From: CAVOAK01 sp965217615
Lineage (GTDB): Bacteria > Pseudomonadota > Alphaproteobacteria > UBA8366 > CAVOAK01
Reading direction: 5' to 3'
Length of the DNA stretch: 64,000 nucleotides
Assembly: GCA_965217615.1 (NCBI GenBank)
Contig: CBDCIT010000030.1
Coordinates: forward strand, 1 to 64,000
Numbering within the stretch: the first letter of the stretch is position 1; each line of letters starts with the position of its first letter. The position numbers and the translations under genes are program-made. This document shows positions 18,883 through 28,278 of the stretch, piece after piece. Under the pieces are notes generated by a model. It searched no databases, was not told the origin of the DNA, and saw nothing but the letters and a program-made list of their open reading frames with translations.

Positions 18883-20250
18883 CTAGAACTGCCGCACGGC
18901 GCGCAGTTCGGCCCGGGTGCGTTTGTAGTCGTAGAGCTGCGCGTTGGTATCCCGCGCCTCGTTGGTCACCACCAGTTGCGGGCTGAAGCCATACAGGGTG
19001 AAGGCCCGGTTGTGAACCGTGGCCCGCAGGATACGGGTCCGGTCCTCCCGCGGCGCGCCGTCGGGCGTAAAGGGGAACCAGTTGCCCTCGTAGTCCGTCC
19101 AGCGCAGTTCGCCGCTGCCGCCCACGTTGAAGCCCAGCGGCAGGGCAACCGAGGCGCCAAGACGCAGCCAGCGGCTGGCATTGCGCCATTTCACCGACTT
19201 TGGCCGTTCGCTGGCATATCCGGCCGCCCCGTCGGCCCGCAGGATCGGCAGGATCACCCAGGACCCGCCCAGCGTGACATCCACGATCGGCCCGTCCAGG
19301 AAATCCTTTGTCCGGTTGTCACGGCGGTACCAGGAGGCTCGCCCGTTTACCCTGATCCGCGGGGTCAGCCGATGTCTGGCTTCGACCCGGGCCCCAAGAT
19401 CGTCGTTGGAGGGAGCAGTGCCGGTCCAGCGGCGGCGGGCGTTGCCGACCAGGCTCACCTCGGTATCCTTGTCCACCAGCCAGCGTGGACCTGCATGAAC
19501 CGACACAGAGGTCTGATCGAACTTGCTTCCCCCATACTCCTGCCGCGATAGATCGCCGCCCAACCGCAGCCGCAGCCGGTCCCCAAGGGGGAATTGATAC
19601 TCACCCCCCGTCCAGACCGAGACGCCGATGCCCGATGTCGTCAGCTCCTCCGCGTCGCGGCGGAAGGGCAGGTCGTTGATATAGATGATCTGCTCGTCCG
19701 AGGCCCCGCCGATGTTACTGTCCGGGGACATTGCGGCGCCCAGATACATCGTCCAACGCCGGCGCGCCCGGATCTCGGCCAGGAACCGTTGCACGTTGGC
19801 CACTACCGGCGCCACTGGTTTGCCCGCCAGCACGCGCTCGAAGTGGCCGCGTGCCAGGCTGTCCTCGCCCTTGAGAAAGAACGCCCGCGCCAGTTCCAGG
19901 CGTACCCGCACCAGACCGGGGCGGGCGATCAGCATGGTGCGGAGCGCGGCTATGGCTTCGTCCAAGAGTGCCTCCCGCTCGTCGTCCGCAAGATCGGGCT
20001 GCTGCGATGCGCCGGTCGCTGCCAGGCCGATGAGGAAGAGCACGTTCGCCTCGACCGCGCGGCCCCGGGCCACCGCCCGCAGAACAGTCAGTGCCTTCTT
20101 GAACTTGCCGGCCTTCACTAGTGCCTGGGCGCCTGAAATATCGGCGGCGGGGGCGGGTGAAGGCGGCTTGACGGCGGCACTCGACATCGGCGCGGCGAGC
20201 AGGAGGAAGGCACCAGTCACAAGGGCGCGAAGGAAAGTCCTGATTGTCAT
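18883..20250 (-). CDS. Slam: surface lipoprotein assembly modifier (DUF560), copy A
   Basis: 455 aa from MTIRTFLRALVTGAFLLLAA (signal peptide ending SSAA). Residues ~40-160 are TPR-like helices (AGKFKKALTVLRAVARG; RVRLELARAFFLKGEDSLAR). Then comes the Slam signature RFLAEIRARRRWTMYLGAAM followed by SPDSNI, and a C-terminal barrel of about 290 aa ending RAELRAVRQF with terminal Phe. Slam moves lipoproteins across the outer membrane to the cell surface. It lies between two lipoproteins with TbpB-like barrels, its likely substrates. The start was chosen because the frame further upstream lacks a signal. Confidence 0.9.
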   Translation of the reverse strand: MTIRTFLRALVTGAFLLLAAPMSSAAVKPPSPAPAADISGAQALVKAGKFKKALTVLRAVARGRAVEANVLFLIGLAATGASQQPDLADDEREALLDEAIAALRTMLIARPGLVRVRLELARAFFLKGEDSLARGHFERVLAGKPVAPVVANVQRFLAEIRARRRWTMYLGAAMSPDSNIGGASDEQIIYINDLPFRRDAEELTTSGIGVSVWTGGEYQFPLGDRLRLRLGGDLSRQEYGGSKFDQTSVSVHAGPRWLVDKDTEVSLVGNARRRWTGTAPSNDDLGARVEARHRLTPRIRVNGRASWYRRDNRTKDFLDGPIVDVTLGGSWVILPILRADGAAGYASERPKSVKWRNASRWLRLGASVALPLGFNVGGSGELRWTDYEGNWFPFTPDGAPREDRTRILRATVHNRAFTLYGFSPQLVVTNEARDTNAQLYDYKRTRAELRAVRQF

Positions 20251-20275
20251 CGTGTGCTGCCCAGGTGCGTGTTTG

Positions 20276-20306
20276 CAAAAAAAGAGGGTGGCAGAACCTG
20301 CCACCC
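20276..20306 (-). terminator. Terminator after the coiled-coil lipoprotein
   Basis: GGGTGGCAG (20286-20294), a 3-nt loop and CTGCCACCC (20298-20306); on the minus strand the hairpin is followed by CTCTTTTTTTGC. It separates the coiled-coil lipoprotein from Slam and may limit read-through into the translocator gene. Confidence 0.85.
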
Positions 20307-20371
20307 CCATCCAGAAATTTGGATCTGAGGGATCAGGATCTCACGGGGAGATCCCGATCCATGCAAGATGT

Positions 20372-22363
20372 CTACTGCTTGGTTGCACCAAACCCGCCAA
20401 TTACATTGGCATTGTCGGTTACGGCATCGAACGTACCCGCAACCGTACCTGGTGCATTGGTATTATCGGTAGCATCAGCATCGTCATAGAACGAGCCTTG
20501 CCACGTCCCGGCGTCACTACTCGTGGGACCACCGCCGAAGTCAACCTCACTCGTGCCATCGAAGGTCGCCGTGTTGGTGCTAAGAGTCGCATCCTCCAAT
20601 ATTACCTTCCAAGGGGCGGTTGTTACGTCATCTAGCACGAAGCCTGTAACCGATCCCCCAATGGTGCCGGCCGCGTCAGCCGCACCGAACTTGGCCGTCA
20701 GGTTGGCGGTTGCGGTGAAGTGACCAACGCCGGAGTCGGAATGCACGCCGGCTGAGAAGGTCTTCGTCACATACTTGCCGGCTGCCGGACCCGAATATGT
20801 CGCATTGCCTACGATCTCGTTGGTGACATCAGCCTCATGATCCGTTGTCCCACCCGCGAAGACCTCGACATCATGCATGCCGTCGTTGGCCTTCGGCTTA
20901 TTCAGCCACCAACCGAAGTAAGCATAAGCTACATCTGGATCCTTGACCGTGGCCGTGTTCGGCGAATCGGGCGTGAACCGCCAATTATCGGATTCCATCA
21001 ACTCACCATCGCTATTGGTCGCCACCGAGCAATCAGCCTCCACTGAGCACGTGAATTGACCCGGTACGCCGTCAAAGGTGCCGGTGACAGTCTTTGCACG
21101 CTCATCGTCTGCCCCTGTATATACCCAAGTTGTGCCAGGCTCTGAGGGGAAGCCGGAAGATGCCGCCTTGCTGACAGTCGTTGTGTCTAGGGCATCGTCC
21201 AGTTGATCCTGGGTATATTGTGCCGTGAGCAGCTTGTCCGAAGGCGCCTCAATGTCAGTATAGAACACCACAGTGTCCTCAGCCTCGGTAACAACGTCGG
21301 TCTTCGTCAGCGTGACGCTGTTCCAGTCGCCGCTACCGGCAGTGGTCTCGCCACCCGCATAATCGTCAGCGGTAGCACCGTTCACATCTACCGTAACCTT
21401 ACCGGCCGCATCGCGCTTCACCGCCTGTTCGGTAATGCCAGTGGGGAACGCCGTGCCAGTGGTCCCAACCCTGTTGGCACGGATCGCCGTATTTACACCT
21501 GCCTCTCTGGCGATCCTTTCGTCCCTCGCTGCCTTGGTGAGAGCATCGGCGGCATCCAGTCTAATTTTTGCAAGTTCAGCATTAGCTGTCTCCAACTCGC
21601 CCGTGAGCCTCTCCACTTCACCCTCAGCAGTGTCCGCACGCGTGTTGGCGTCAGCCAACTCACCCGTAAGCCTGGTCACTTCACCCTCAGCAGTATCCGC
21701 ACGCGTACTGGCGTCAGCCAACTCACCCGTGAGCCTGGTCACATCGGCATTGGCCGTGTCCAACATCCCTTGGATGGCATCCGCATTATCGGTGGCGTCA
21801 GCCAACTCACCCGTGAGCCTGGTCACATCGGCATTGGCCGTATCCAACATCCCCTGGATGGCACCCGCATTGTCGGTGGCCGTGGTCAGCTCACCCGTGA
21901 GCCTGGTCACATCGGCATTGGCCGTGTCCAACATCCCTTGGATGGCAGCCGCATTGTTGCCAGCGTCGGTCAACTCACCCATGAGCCTGGTCACATCGGC
22001 ATTGGCTGTATCCAACATCCCTTGGATGGCTGCCGCATTGTCGTTTGCGGTCACCAAATCGGCATTGGCCGTGTCCAATTGACCTTGGAGGTCCGTCACC
22101 GTGCCGTTTGCGGTCATCAAACCGGCATTGGCCGTGTCCAACTGCCCCTGGAGGTCCGTCACCATGCCGTTTGCGGTCATCAGAGCGGCATTGGCTTCAT
22201 CCAGGTCTTCCTGGAGACCAGCCGCCTTGGCGGTTGCGGCATCCAGGTCAGTCTGGAGCATCGATATTTCGTCGTCATCGCCATTGGAACTGCAGGCACC
22301 CACAGCAAGCGCGAGCGCTGCTGCAGCAATTGTCGTCAAGAATTTATTCTTGTGGAACTTCAT
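20372..22363 (-). CDS. Coiled-coil-stalk surface lipoprotein with TbpB-like barrel
   Basis: 663 aa from MKFHKNKFLTTIAAAALALA; the start has GAGGAGTCCCTCGAG upstream. Lipobox AVGAC gives lipidated Cys24. Residues ~30-290 are a continuous coiled coil built from heptad-multiple repeats: four 28-aa units (AAIQGMLDTANADVTRLTGE core) and several 21-aa units (TRADTAEGEVTRLTGELADA; MTANGMVTDLQGQLDTANA). The C-terminal ~350 aa are a Gly-rich beta domain ending GTVAGTFDAVTDNANVIGGF, as in Slam-dependent lipoproteins. A membrane anchor, long stalk and barrel head is the likely shape. Its ligand is unknown. Confidence 0.85.
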   Translation of the reverse strand: MKFHKNKFLTTIAAAALALAVGACSSNGDDDEISMLQTDLDAATAKAAGLQEDLDEANAALMTANGMVTDLQGQLDTANAGLMTANGTVTDLQGQLDTANADLVTANDNAAAIQGMLDTANADVTRLMGELTDAGNNAAAIQGMLDTANADVTRLTGELTTATDNAGAIQGMLDTANADVTRLTGELADATDNADAIQGMLDTANADVTRLTGELADASTRADTAEGEVTRLTGELADANTRADTAEGEVERLTGELETANAELAKIRLDAADALTKAARDERIAREAGVNTAIRANRVGTTGTAFPTGITEQAVKRDAAGKVTVDVNGATADDYAGGETTAGSGDWNSVTLTKTDVVTEAEDTVVFYTDIEAPSDKLLTAQYTQDQLDDALDTTTVSKAASSGFPSEPGTTWVYTGADDERAKTVTGTFDGVPGQFTCSVEADCSVATNSDGELMESDNWRFTPDSPNTATVKDPDVAYAYFGWWLNKPKANDGMHDVEVFAGGTTDHEADVTNEIVGNATYSGPAAGKYVTKTFSAGVHSDSGVGHFTATANLTAKFGAADAAGTIGGSVTGFVLDDVTTAPWKVILEDATLSTNTATFDGTSEVDFGGGPTSSDAGTWQGSFYDDADATDNTNAPGTVAGTFDAVTDNANVIGGFGATKQ
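21590..22200. repeat. Tandem 84-bp and 63-bp coding repeats
   Basis: In-gene direct repeats encode the coiled-coil stalk; the DNA motif GAGCCTGGTCACATCGGCAT recurs every 84 bp in the middle section. All unit lengths are multiples of 21 bp, so gain or loss of units keeps both frame and heptad phase. Confidence 0.85.
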
Positions 22364-22592
22364 CTCGAGGGACTCCTCAAATATTTGGTCTGAGTTCCGC
22401 TTGTACGACATACGTACGCTCCAATGCGCTGTAGTATGATAAATGGCTTATTTTCAATTGGTTATGTTCCGAAAATGCTGCTCTGTGGCCATTGACACCC
22501 CACCGCGAGTGCGCTCCAATGCGCCCTGGTTTGATGTCAGTTGATGTCGGTATGATTACGGATTTAGAGGCGCAAATCAGTCGAGTGTGGCC
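22364..22592. promoter_or_regulatory. Divergent intergenic region, lipoprotein / integrase
   Basis: 229 bp between two divergent genes. GCTCCAATGCGC occurs twice as a direct repeat (22418-22429 and 22513-22524) and could be an integrase arm site or operator. No promoter could be assigned with confidence. Confidence 0.35.
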
Positions 22593-23759
22593 ATGCCCAA
22601 ACGAAACGATCTGACGATTTCCAAACGCACCGTCGACTTGCTCTCTGTTGAGGGCAAAGACGACGTCTTCTGGGATCATGATTTGCCCGGCTTCGGGGTA
22701 CGGGTCTATCCCTCCGGGCGGAAGATCTACGTCGTCCAGAGTCGGGGGCCAGGCGGCCCCAAGCGGGTGACGCTCGGCCGGCACGGCGAACTTGCCGCCG
22801 ACCAGGCGCGCAAGAAGGCGGCCGGAGTTATCGACCGCATCAAGCAGGGCAAGGATCCGGTGCCCGCGCCCGCGATCACCTTGGCCGATCTGGCGGAGCG
22901 CTACATGCACGCGCATGTTGCCGTCAATTGCAATGCGCATACCGCGGGGGTCTATCGGGGGTCGCTCGACAACCATATCCTGCCGGCGCTGGGAGCGATG
23001 GCTCTCCAAGAGGTCGGGCGGGAACAGATCGCGGCACTGCATTACGAGCTTCGCAACACGCCCCGCGCGGCGAACCGGGTGCTGATGATCCTCTCCAAGA
23101 TGTTTGTCCTGGCCGAGGCCTGGGGTCTGGTTGCGGCGGGAGGCAACCCCTGCCGACACGTGGTCAGGTACAAGCGGCGCAAGCGCGAGCGGTTCCTGAC
23201 GGAAGAGGAGTACCGCCGGCTTGGCCGGGAGCTGGCCGCGCTGGAGGCTGAGGGCCGAGTGCCGGCGCCTGCAGCCGCCGCACTCCGCCTGCTGATGCTG
23301 ACCGGCTGCCGGCTCAATGAGATCCTGACCCTGCGTTGGGACGACGTGGACCACACGGCGGGAGAGCTGCGGCTGCGCGACGGCAAGACGGGCGCGCGCA
23401 TGGTGCCGCTGACACCCACGGCAGCGGCGGTTCTGGCGGGGATCGCCCGTGTTAATCCCTGGGTGATCGCCTGGGACAGGCCGGCGGGCCACCTGTCGTA
23501 TCTCTCCGTCTACTGGTATCGCGTGCGGGAGCTGGCCGAGCTTGAGGATGTGCGGATTCATGACTTGCGCCATTCCTACGCCAGCCGGGCACTGGCCCTG
23601 GGCGAGAGCCTGACGATGATCGGCCGGCTGCTCGGTCATGCGGATATCGGAAGCACCGCGCGTTATGCCCATCTGGCGCGCGACACGGAGAAGATCTCTG
23701 CGGCCAGGGTCGGCGGCAGCATCGAGGCCGACATCATGCCGCAGGAGACCGCTGCGTAA
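22593..23759 (+). CDS. Tyrosine-type site-specific integrase 1
   Basis: 388 aa; GTG at 22587 is an alternative start. It has an N-terminal Arm-DNA-binding domain (LPGFGVRVYPSGRKIYVVQS; VTLGRHGELAADQARKKA), a core-binding SAM-like domain (~95-175) and a catalytic domain with Arg in LTGCRLNEIL, Lys in LRDGKTGARM, HDLRHSYASRAL, LLGHADIGSTARYAH and the nucleophile Tyr. All catalytic positions are present. It is closely related to the integrase that follows 64 bp later, suggesting a duplicated or two-protein system. Likely integrates copy A. Confidence 0.92.
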   Translation: MPKRNDLTISKRTVDLLSVEGKDDVFWDHDLPGFGVRVYPSGRKIYVVQSRGPGGPKRVTLGRHGELAADQARKKAAGVIDRIKQGKDPVPAPAITLADLAERYMHAHVAVNCNAHTAGVYRGSLDNHILPALGAMALQEVGREQIAALHYELRNTPRAANRVLMILSKMFVLAEAWGLVAAGGNPCRHVVRYKRRKRERFLTEEEYRRLGRELAALEAEGRVPAPAAAALRLLMLTGCRLNEILTLRWDDVDHTAGELRLRDGKTGARMVPLTPTAAAVLAGIARVNPWVIAWDRPAGHLSYLSVYWYRVRELAELEDVRIHDLRHSYASRALALGESLTMIGRLLGHADIGSTARYAHLARDTEKISAARVGGSIEADIMPQETAA

Positions 23760-23823
23760 ATTGCCGTTTGCGATGGCCGGTTAAGGACGGACACAGGAAA
23801 CCGGAGATAACAGGAACCGAGGG

Positions 23824-25020
23824 ATGGCGAAGCTGCAATACAGGTCGATCTCAAGGCGCACGGTCGAGGCGCTCCGGGCCGAGAAGGATACGGTGTATTG
23901 GGACAACGAACTGACGGGCTTCGGGATACGGGTCTATCCTGGCGGGACCAAGGTTTACATGGTCCAGAGCCGGGGGCCTGGCGGGCTGAAACGGGTTACG
24001 GTTGGCCGCCATGGGGTCATCTCCGCCGACCGGGCGCGGCGCCGGGCTGGGTTGATCATCGCCCGCATCAAGGCGGGAGAAGCACCCCTCGCAGCACCCA
24101 TGGCGCGCGAGGCAACTGGACCCACGGTGGCCGATCTCGCGGAGCGGTATTTTCGCGAGCATGTGGCGGTGCGCTGCAAACCGGGCACGGCGAAGTTGCA
24201 CCGCCGTGTGGTGCGCAAGCACATCCTGCCCGGGTTCGGCAAGCTGCCCGTTGCTGCGATCGGGCGCGAGCAGGTGACTGATTTGCATTACAGGCTGCGC
24301 CATGTCCCGGCCATGGCGAACCAGGTGATTGTCACGCTGTCGCGGATACTCAACCAGGCCGAGATCTGGGGTCTGGTTCCGGAAGGCGGCAATCCCTGCC
24401 GGTTCGTGGTCAAGTACAGACAGCGCAAGCGCGAGCGGTTTCTGACGGAAGAAGAGTTCCGCCGGCTTGGCCGGGTGCTGGGCGCGCTGGAGGCCACGGG
24501 CCGGGTGCCGGTGCGCGCCGCTGCGGCGATCCGCCTGCTGATGCTGACCGGGTGCCGGCGCAACGAGATTCTGAGCTTGCGATGGGAGGATGTGCACCTG
24601 GACGTGAACGAGCTGCGGCTTCGTGACAGCAAGACTGGCCCGCGGGCGGTTCCATTGTCGCCGGCGGCGGTGAGGGTTCTCGCGGGTCTACCGCGTGCCG
24701 CCGGCAACCCCTGGGTCATTGCGGGCCGCAGACCGGGCGCCCGCCTGTCGGACTTCAACAGCCACTGGTATCGCCTAAGATCGCGCGCCGGGCTTGAGGA
24801 CGTCAGGCTTCATGACCTCCGTCATTCGTTCGCTTCCCGCGCCCTGGCGCTTGGCGAGAGCCTGCCCATGATCGGCAAACTGCTTGGGCATACCAAAATC
24901 CAGACGACGGCTCGCTACGCCCATCTCGCCCGCGACTCCATACATGTATCGGCGGCCAGGGTCGCTGCCAGCATCGGGGCGGATATATTGCCCGCAACCC
25001 TGATGCCGGATGCTTCCTGA
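23824..25020 (+). CDS. Tyrosine-type site-specific integrase 2
   Basis: 398 aa, MAKLQYRSISRRTVEALRAE start with CGAGGG upstream. Same domain order as integrase 1: arm-binding (LTGFGIRVYPGGTKVYMVQS), core-binding (ADLAERYFREHVAVRCKPG) and catalytic (LTGCRRNEIL, SKTGPRAVPL, HDLRHSFASRAL, LLGHTKIQTTARYAH). All active-site residues are present. Tandem related integrases occur in some genomic islands, where both are needed or one controls excision; which applies here is unknown. No tRNA target is seen downstream. Confidence 0.92.
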   Translation: MAKLQYRSISRRTVEALRAEKDTVYWDNELTGFGIRVYPGGTKVYMVQSRGPGGLKRVTVGRHGVISADRARRRAGLIIARIKAGEAPLAAPMAREATGPTVADLAERYFREHVAVRCKPGTAKLHRRVVRKHILPGFGKLPVAAIGREQVTDLHYRLRHVPAMANQVIVTLSRILNQAEIWGLVPEGGNPCRFVVKYRQRKRERFLTEEEFRRLGRVLGALEATGRVPVRAAAAIRLLMLTGCRRNEILSLRWEDVHLDVNELRLRDSKTGPRAVPLSPAAVRVLAGLPRAAGNPWVIAGRRPGARLSDFNSHWYRLRSRAGLEDVRLHDLRHSFASRALALGESLPMIGKLLGHTKIQTTARYAHLARDSIHVSAARVAASIGADILPATLMPDAS

Positions 25021-26366
25021 GCACCGACGCGTATGGTCGTCGCTGCGAGGTCTTGGCGATGTCGTGTTGTTGGATCAGGCCATATGTTCGCGCTAGGCAG
25101 TCGCGCGACTCGGCACACACTTATATATACGCAATACTGACGAACCTGCCGACGTGCCGGCAACGTGCGCGCGAGCGAGCGCCTCCACACACAAAATATA
25201 GGAGGCCGGTTTGCCGTTGCCCTGCGCCTTACCGTCGTCGTCGGCCCCGGCATTGGTCTGGCCGGCAGGAATATCAAAGCCGTCAATCCTGGCCGATCGG
25301 GGCCTTCCCGGCGGCCGGCGGCTGAAAGCAACACATACCACAAGGTGGGGATCCGGCCGCGCACGCAGGTCGGGCAGCACTTGGGAATAGGTGCCATTAT
25401 TTTGACATTTTCTGTTGACCGGGAATCAATCTGGCTATATGCACGCCTTCGGTGTCCATTGAACATGCGAGTTCATATTAAATAGCCTGAATATTTTTGC
25501 TACAGGCGTCAAGGTGGTGGACCGCGATTTAGTGGACGTAAGGTTTTGCACAAGGCCACTTGCGTGATAACCTACATATGTTAAGTTGCTCATGGTTTCT
25601 CGGCCTCATTCACGGGGCCACTTCAAACTGTGTATGACAGGAGTGCCTCGAATGAAGTTATCTGAGGACCGGATCGGAGAACCGATCTGCCGCAGCTAAA
25701 AACCAAATCTTTACAGCACGTTACAAGCACCCCCGAAATCCCCTATTATATTCCCTACCGTCGATGTAACACCCTTGCAACACGGCGGTGAAGTTTTTGG
25801 CAAGCCTTTGAAAAATAGTGGAGAATTCGGTCATCGCACACGATTGAGGCCCCAAAAACTGCGGCACTAACCGTCTGTGGGGTAAGGGCACGAGAGATTT
25901 CGGTAGGAAACCCTATCACGGTGGATTGGTGTTATTCAGCGTGTGAATTTAGCGCCGATCAGTGTACTACCTTTTGATATCATTAGAGTCTGCGTGGTCA
26001 AAGTTGGGCGTTGCAATGGGCCCAGCGGACTGGTGCGAGTGTAGCCGGTGAAATCGGCGGGAAGAAGAAGGCGACCTTCGTTGCGCCGCATCTCCGCGCC
26101 CAGCTCTGGGCCGTCACCGGCGAGCGTATCGAAGGGACTGCACCGCGACATGGTCCCGTGGCAATGTTCGCCCGCGTCGTGCAGAGGGCAAGCCGACCTG
26201 GATAATGCGCTGAGGATCCCGAGGATCGACCCACCGATGGTTTTCGGGAACCTCTTGAAGTACTGCTCGGATGCAACTAACTTGTATTCAGTTACCCGCC
26301 GGCAGCGTGCTGTCGGCTCAAGGGCTGCTCCCCGGAGTGGCCCTTGCTTTTTATGTGGGGGCGCAA
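25021..26366. other. 1.3-kb region without a supported gene
   Basis: Right flank of copy A, with lower GC from about 25400 to 25990. No tRNA, integrase target or coherent gene was recognised. A block at 25929-25962 (TGTTATTCAGCGTGTGAATT) resembles IS-like ends at 29037 and 44484-44524. A GC hairpin with T run (AAGGGC ... GCCCTTGCTTTTT) lies near 26321-26352, just before the NYN gene, and could be a terminator of a lost gene. Confidence 0.4.
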
Positions 26367-27137
26367 GTGAGAACTCGAGTCTATGTCGACGGCTTCAACC
26401 TGTATTACGGAGCGGTCAAGGGGACCCAGTTCAAATGGCTCGATCCAGTTCAGCTGAGCAGGCTGCTGCTTCCTCAGGGATGCACAGTCGACAAGCTGCT
26501 GTATTTCACCGCCCATGTCTCCGGGATTCCGGACCCCGGTGCGCCAGCCCGCCAGCACACGTATCTGAGCGCACTGAGGACGCTCGCGGAAGTCGAGGTG
26601 CATTTCGGGAGCTTTCTGGCCAAGACCGTCTGGCGGCCACTCGTCAACCTGCCGGTAGCCGACAGACGGATTGATGCGCCGCAGCCCGTAACACTGCCCG
26701 CAGGCAATCACCCGGTGGCGGGCCTGAACCGCCAAACGGTACCCGTGGGCAGCTATCCACAGCGCAGCGCGCGCAGCAAGAAGCGCCGCAAGGCGACCGC
26801 CCCACTGCCCGATGCGCTCATCGCCGAATTCCATGCGATGGAAGAAAAAGGCTCCGACGTAAATCTTGCGGCCCATCTCCTGAATGACGCATGGAAAGAG
26901 CTGTTCGACGCTGCCGTCGTGATATCGAACGACACCGATCTCGTAACGCCGATCCGCATGGTGACCGCTGAACGGGCCAAGCCGGTCTTCATTGTATGTC
27001 CGGGACGCTGGCAGGTCGCTCCGAAGCTGAGGCAAGCGGCGAGCTACGTTCGGCATGTTAGAACTGCGCAACTCAAGGCAGCACAGTTTCCGGACACACT
27101 GTCGGGCACTAGGATCTCGAAACCGGCAGAATGGTGA
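26367..27137 (+). CDS. NYN-domain (PIN-like) protein, putative RNase
   Basis: 256 aa from GTG 26367 (VRTRVYVDGFNLYYGAVKGT, with GTGGGGGCG upstream); an in-frame ATG at 26271 would add an unlikely leader. Signature NYN motifs are YVDGFNLYYG (first Asp), EEKGSDVNLAAHLL (Asp of the SDV motif) and VISNDTDLVTPI (paired Asp), followed by VFIVCPG. A ~50-aa basic, Pro/Lys-rich insert (~120-165) interrupts the domain. The fold is a metal-dependent endonuclease, usually acting on RNA. It stands alone, with no antitoxin-like partner. Confidence 0.85.
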   Translation: MRTRVYVDGFNLYYGAVKGTQFKWLDPVQLSRLLLPQGCTVDKLLYFTAHVSGIPDPGAPARQHTYLSALRTLAEVEVHFGSFLAKTVWRPLVNLPVADRRIDAPQPVTLPAGNHPVAGLNRQTVPVGSYPQRSARSKKRRKATAPLPDALIAEFHAMEEKGSDVNLAAHLLNDAWKELFDAAVVISNDTDLVTPIRMVTAERAKPVFIVCPGRWQVAPKLRQAASYVRHVRTAQLKAAQFPDTLSGTRISKPAEW

Positions 27138-27610
27138 GCGTGCATGGCTGCATGACTTCGCCGCTTCCCATGCCTCGATCCACAACCATTCACATGGGAA
27201 ATGGTTAGTCAAGGGAAGGATCAATTCGCTTTGCACATGTCATTTCTCCGCGGTTATAGGATCCAAGTCCGACCCCTTTCGATGACACGGCCCTTCGCCG
27301 AGCCGGTCAAACCCGGACTTCTCAGTGTGCCCCGACGGCGCGTAACACCAGTGGAGGAAGAATCCACCCAGACAGTTGTCGATTTGATCTGGTTGTCCCT
27401 TCCATTTATTCCATCGTGCCTCCCAACGACGGCTCGGCTCTCCGGCACGGGCATCATTTTGAGCCATTGGATTTTGTAATCGACCATGGGCGCGGTCGTC
27501 ACGATGCTTATTCCACCGGCTCGTACCAGCGAACCTATGCAAGGGCATGCGGATGTCGGCAGCGTCCACGTCGCCACAGAGAGGAATTGATCAAATCCGA
27601 GCGGGGGTGG
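27138..27610. other. Intergenic, no gene seen
   Basis: Several open frames on the minus strand (for example 27240-27569) have no start signal or recognisable family. Possibly degraded insertion-sequence DNA next to the transposase fragment. Confidence 0.4.
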
Positions 27611-28033
27611 TCAGGCCGCGAGGGGTTCGTAACGATGATGCAGACCGCCGACCTTGGGCAAGGAAACGACCGTTCCGGACCCGGCCGGCTGAACGGGTCG
27701 ACCATCCGGTGTGTCCTTGCCGATCGACAGGTGGGTCCTTGAACCGTGATAATAGTCGAGGTATGGGCCAAGAATGCGCCGCAAATGCCGCTCGTTGAGG
27801 ATGATCGAATGGTCCAGGCATTCGCGCCTCACGCTGCCGATCAGGCGTTCCACATACGGATTTTGCCACGGGCTCCGTGGCGCCGTGACGACCTCTTCCA
27901 CGCCCATCGCCGTCACGGTCGAGCGGAACGATTGCCCGTATGCGCCGTCCCGGTCGCGGATCAGGTACGGCGGCGGCGTGTCCCACGGGAATGCCTCTCG
28001 GATCTGCTGTGCGACACACGCTGTACGGGTCCA
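27611..28033 (-). pseudogene. Integrase-core (rve) transposase fragment
   Basis: About 140 codons of the C-terminal catalytic core: REAFPWDTPPPYLIRDRDGA (Asp), TAPRSPWQNPYVERLIGSVR (Glu), NERHLRRILGPYLDYYHGSR and a GGLHHRYEPLAA end. These words are typical of IS3/IS481-like integrase-core transposases. The first Asp region and the helix-turn-helix half are missing, and upstream sequence does not continue the protein, so only a remnant is left. No inverted repeats were found. Confidence 0.75.
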
Positions 28034-28278
28034 GCTTGTGCGCCACCCGCGGACGTGGTCGAAGCGCGCAGAAGAATCGCCCAGCATCGAATACATTTGC
28101 CCAGTGGCGAGGCGCCGGACATTGTGGAGCGAGCCGATGGTCCAGCCGTTGCCCTCGGTTTCGCTGCGCAGGACAAACATGCGCTCCTCGGTAATTTCTC
28201 GCCGATGATTCAACCCCGGATGATCTCTAACACCGGCAACTTCAATCTTTGCGACGGCTCGGAGGTGCTCAAGTAGGA

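Noticed and set aside
21590..22200. Regular repeats reminiscent of a CRISPR array
   Set aside because: Units are 63 or 84 bp without unique spacers, stay in frame and encode heptads of a coiled coil in an intact gene.
25936..26151. Minus-strand frame near an IS-like end, possible transposase tail
   Set aside because: No recognisable transposase motif; the resemblance is limited to the short end-like sequence.
26367..27137. Toxin-antitoxin pair centred on the NYN protein
   Set aside because: No small partner gene is adjacent on either side; the NYN gene stands alone.
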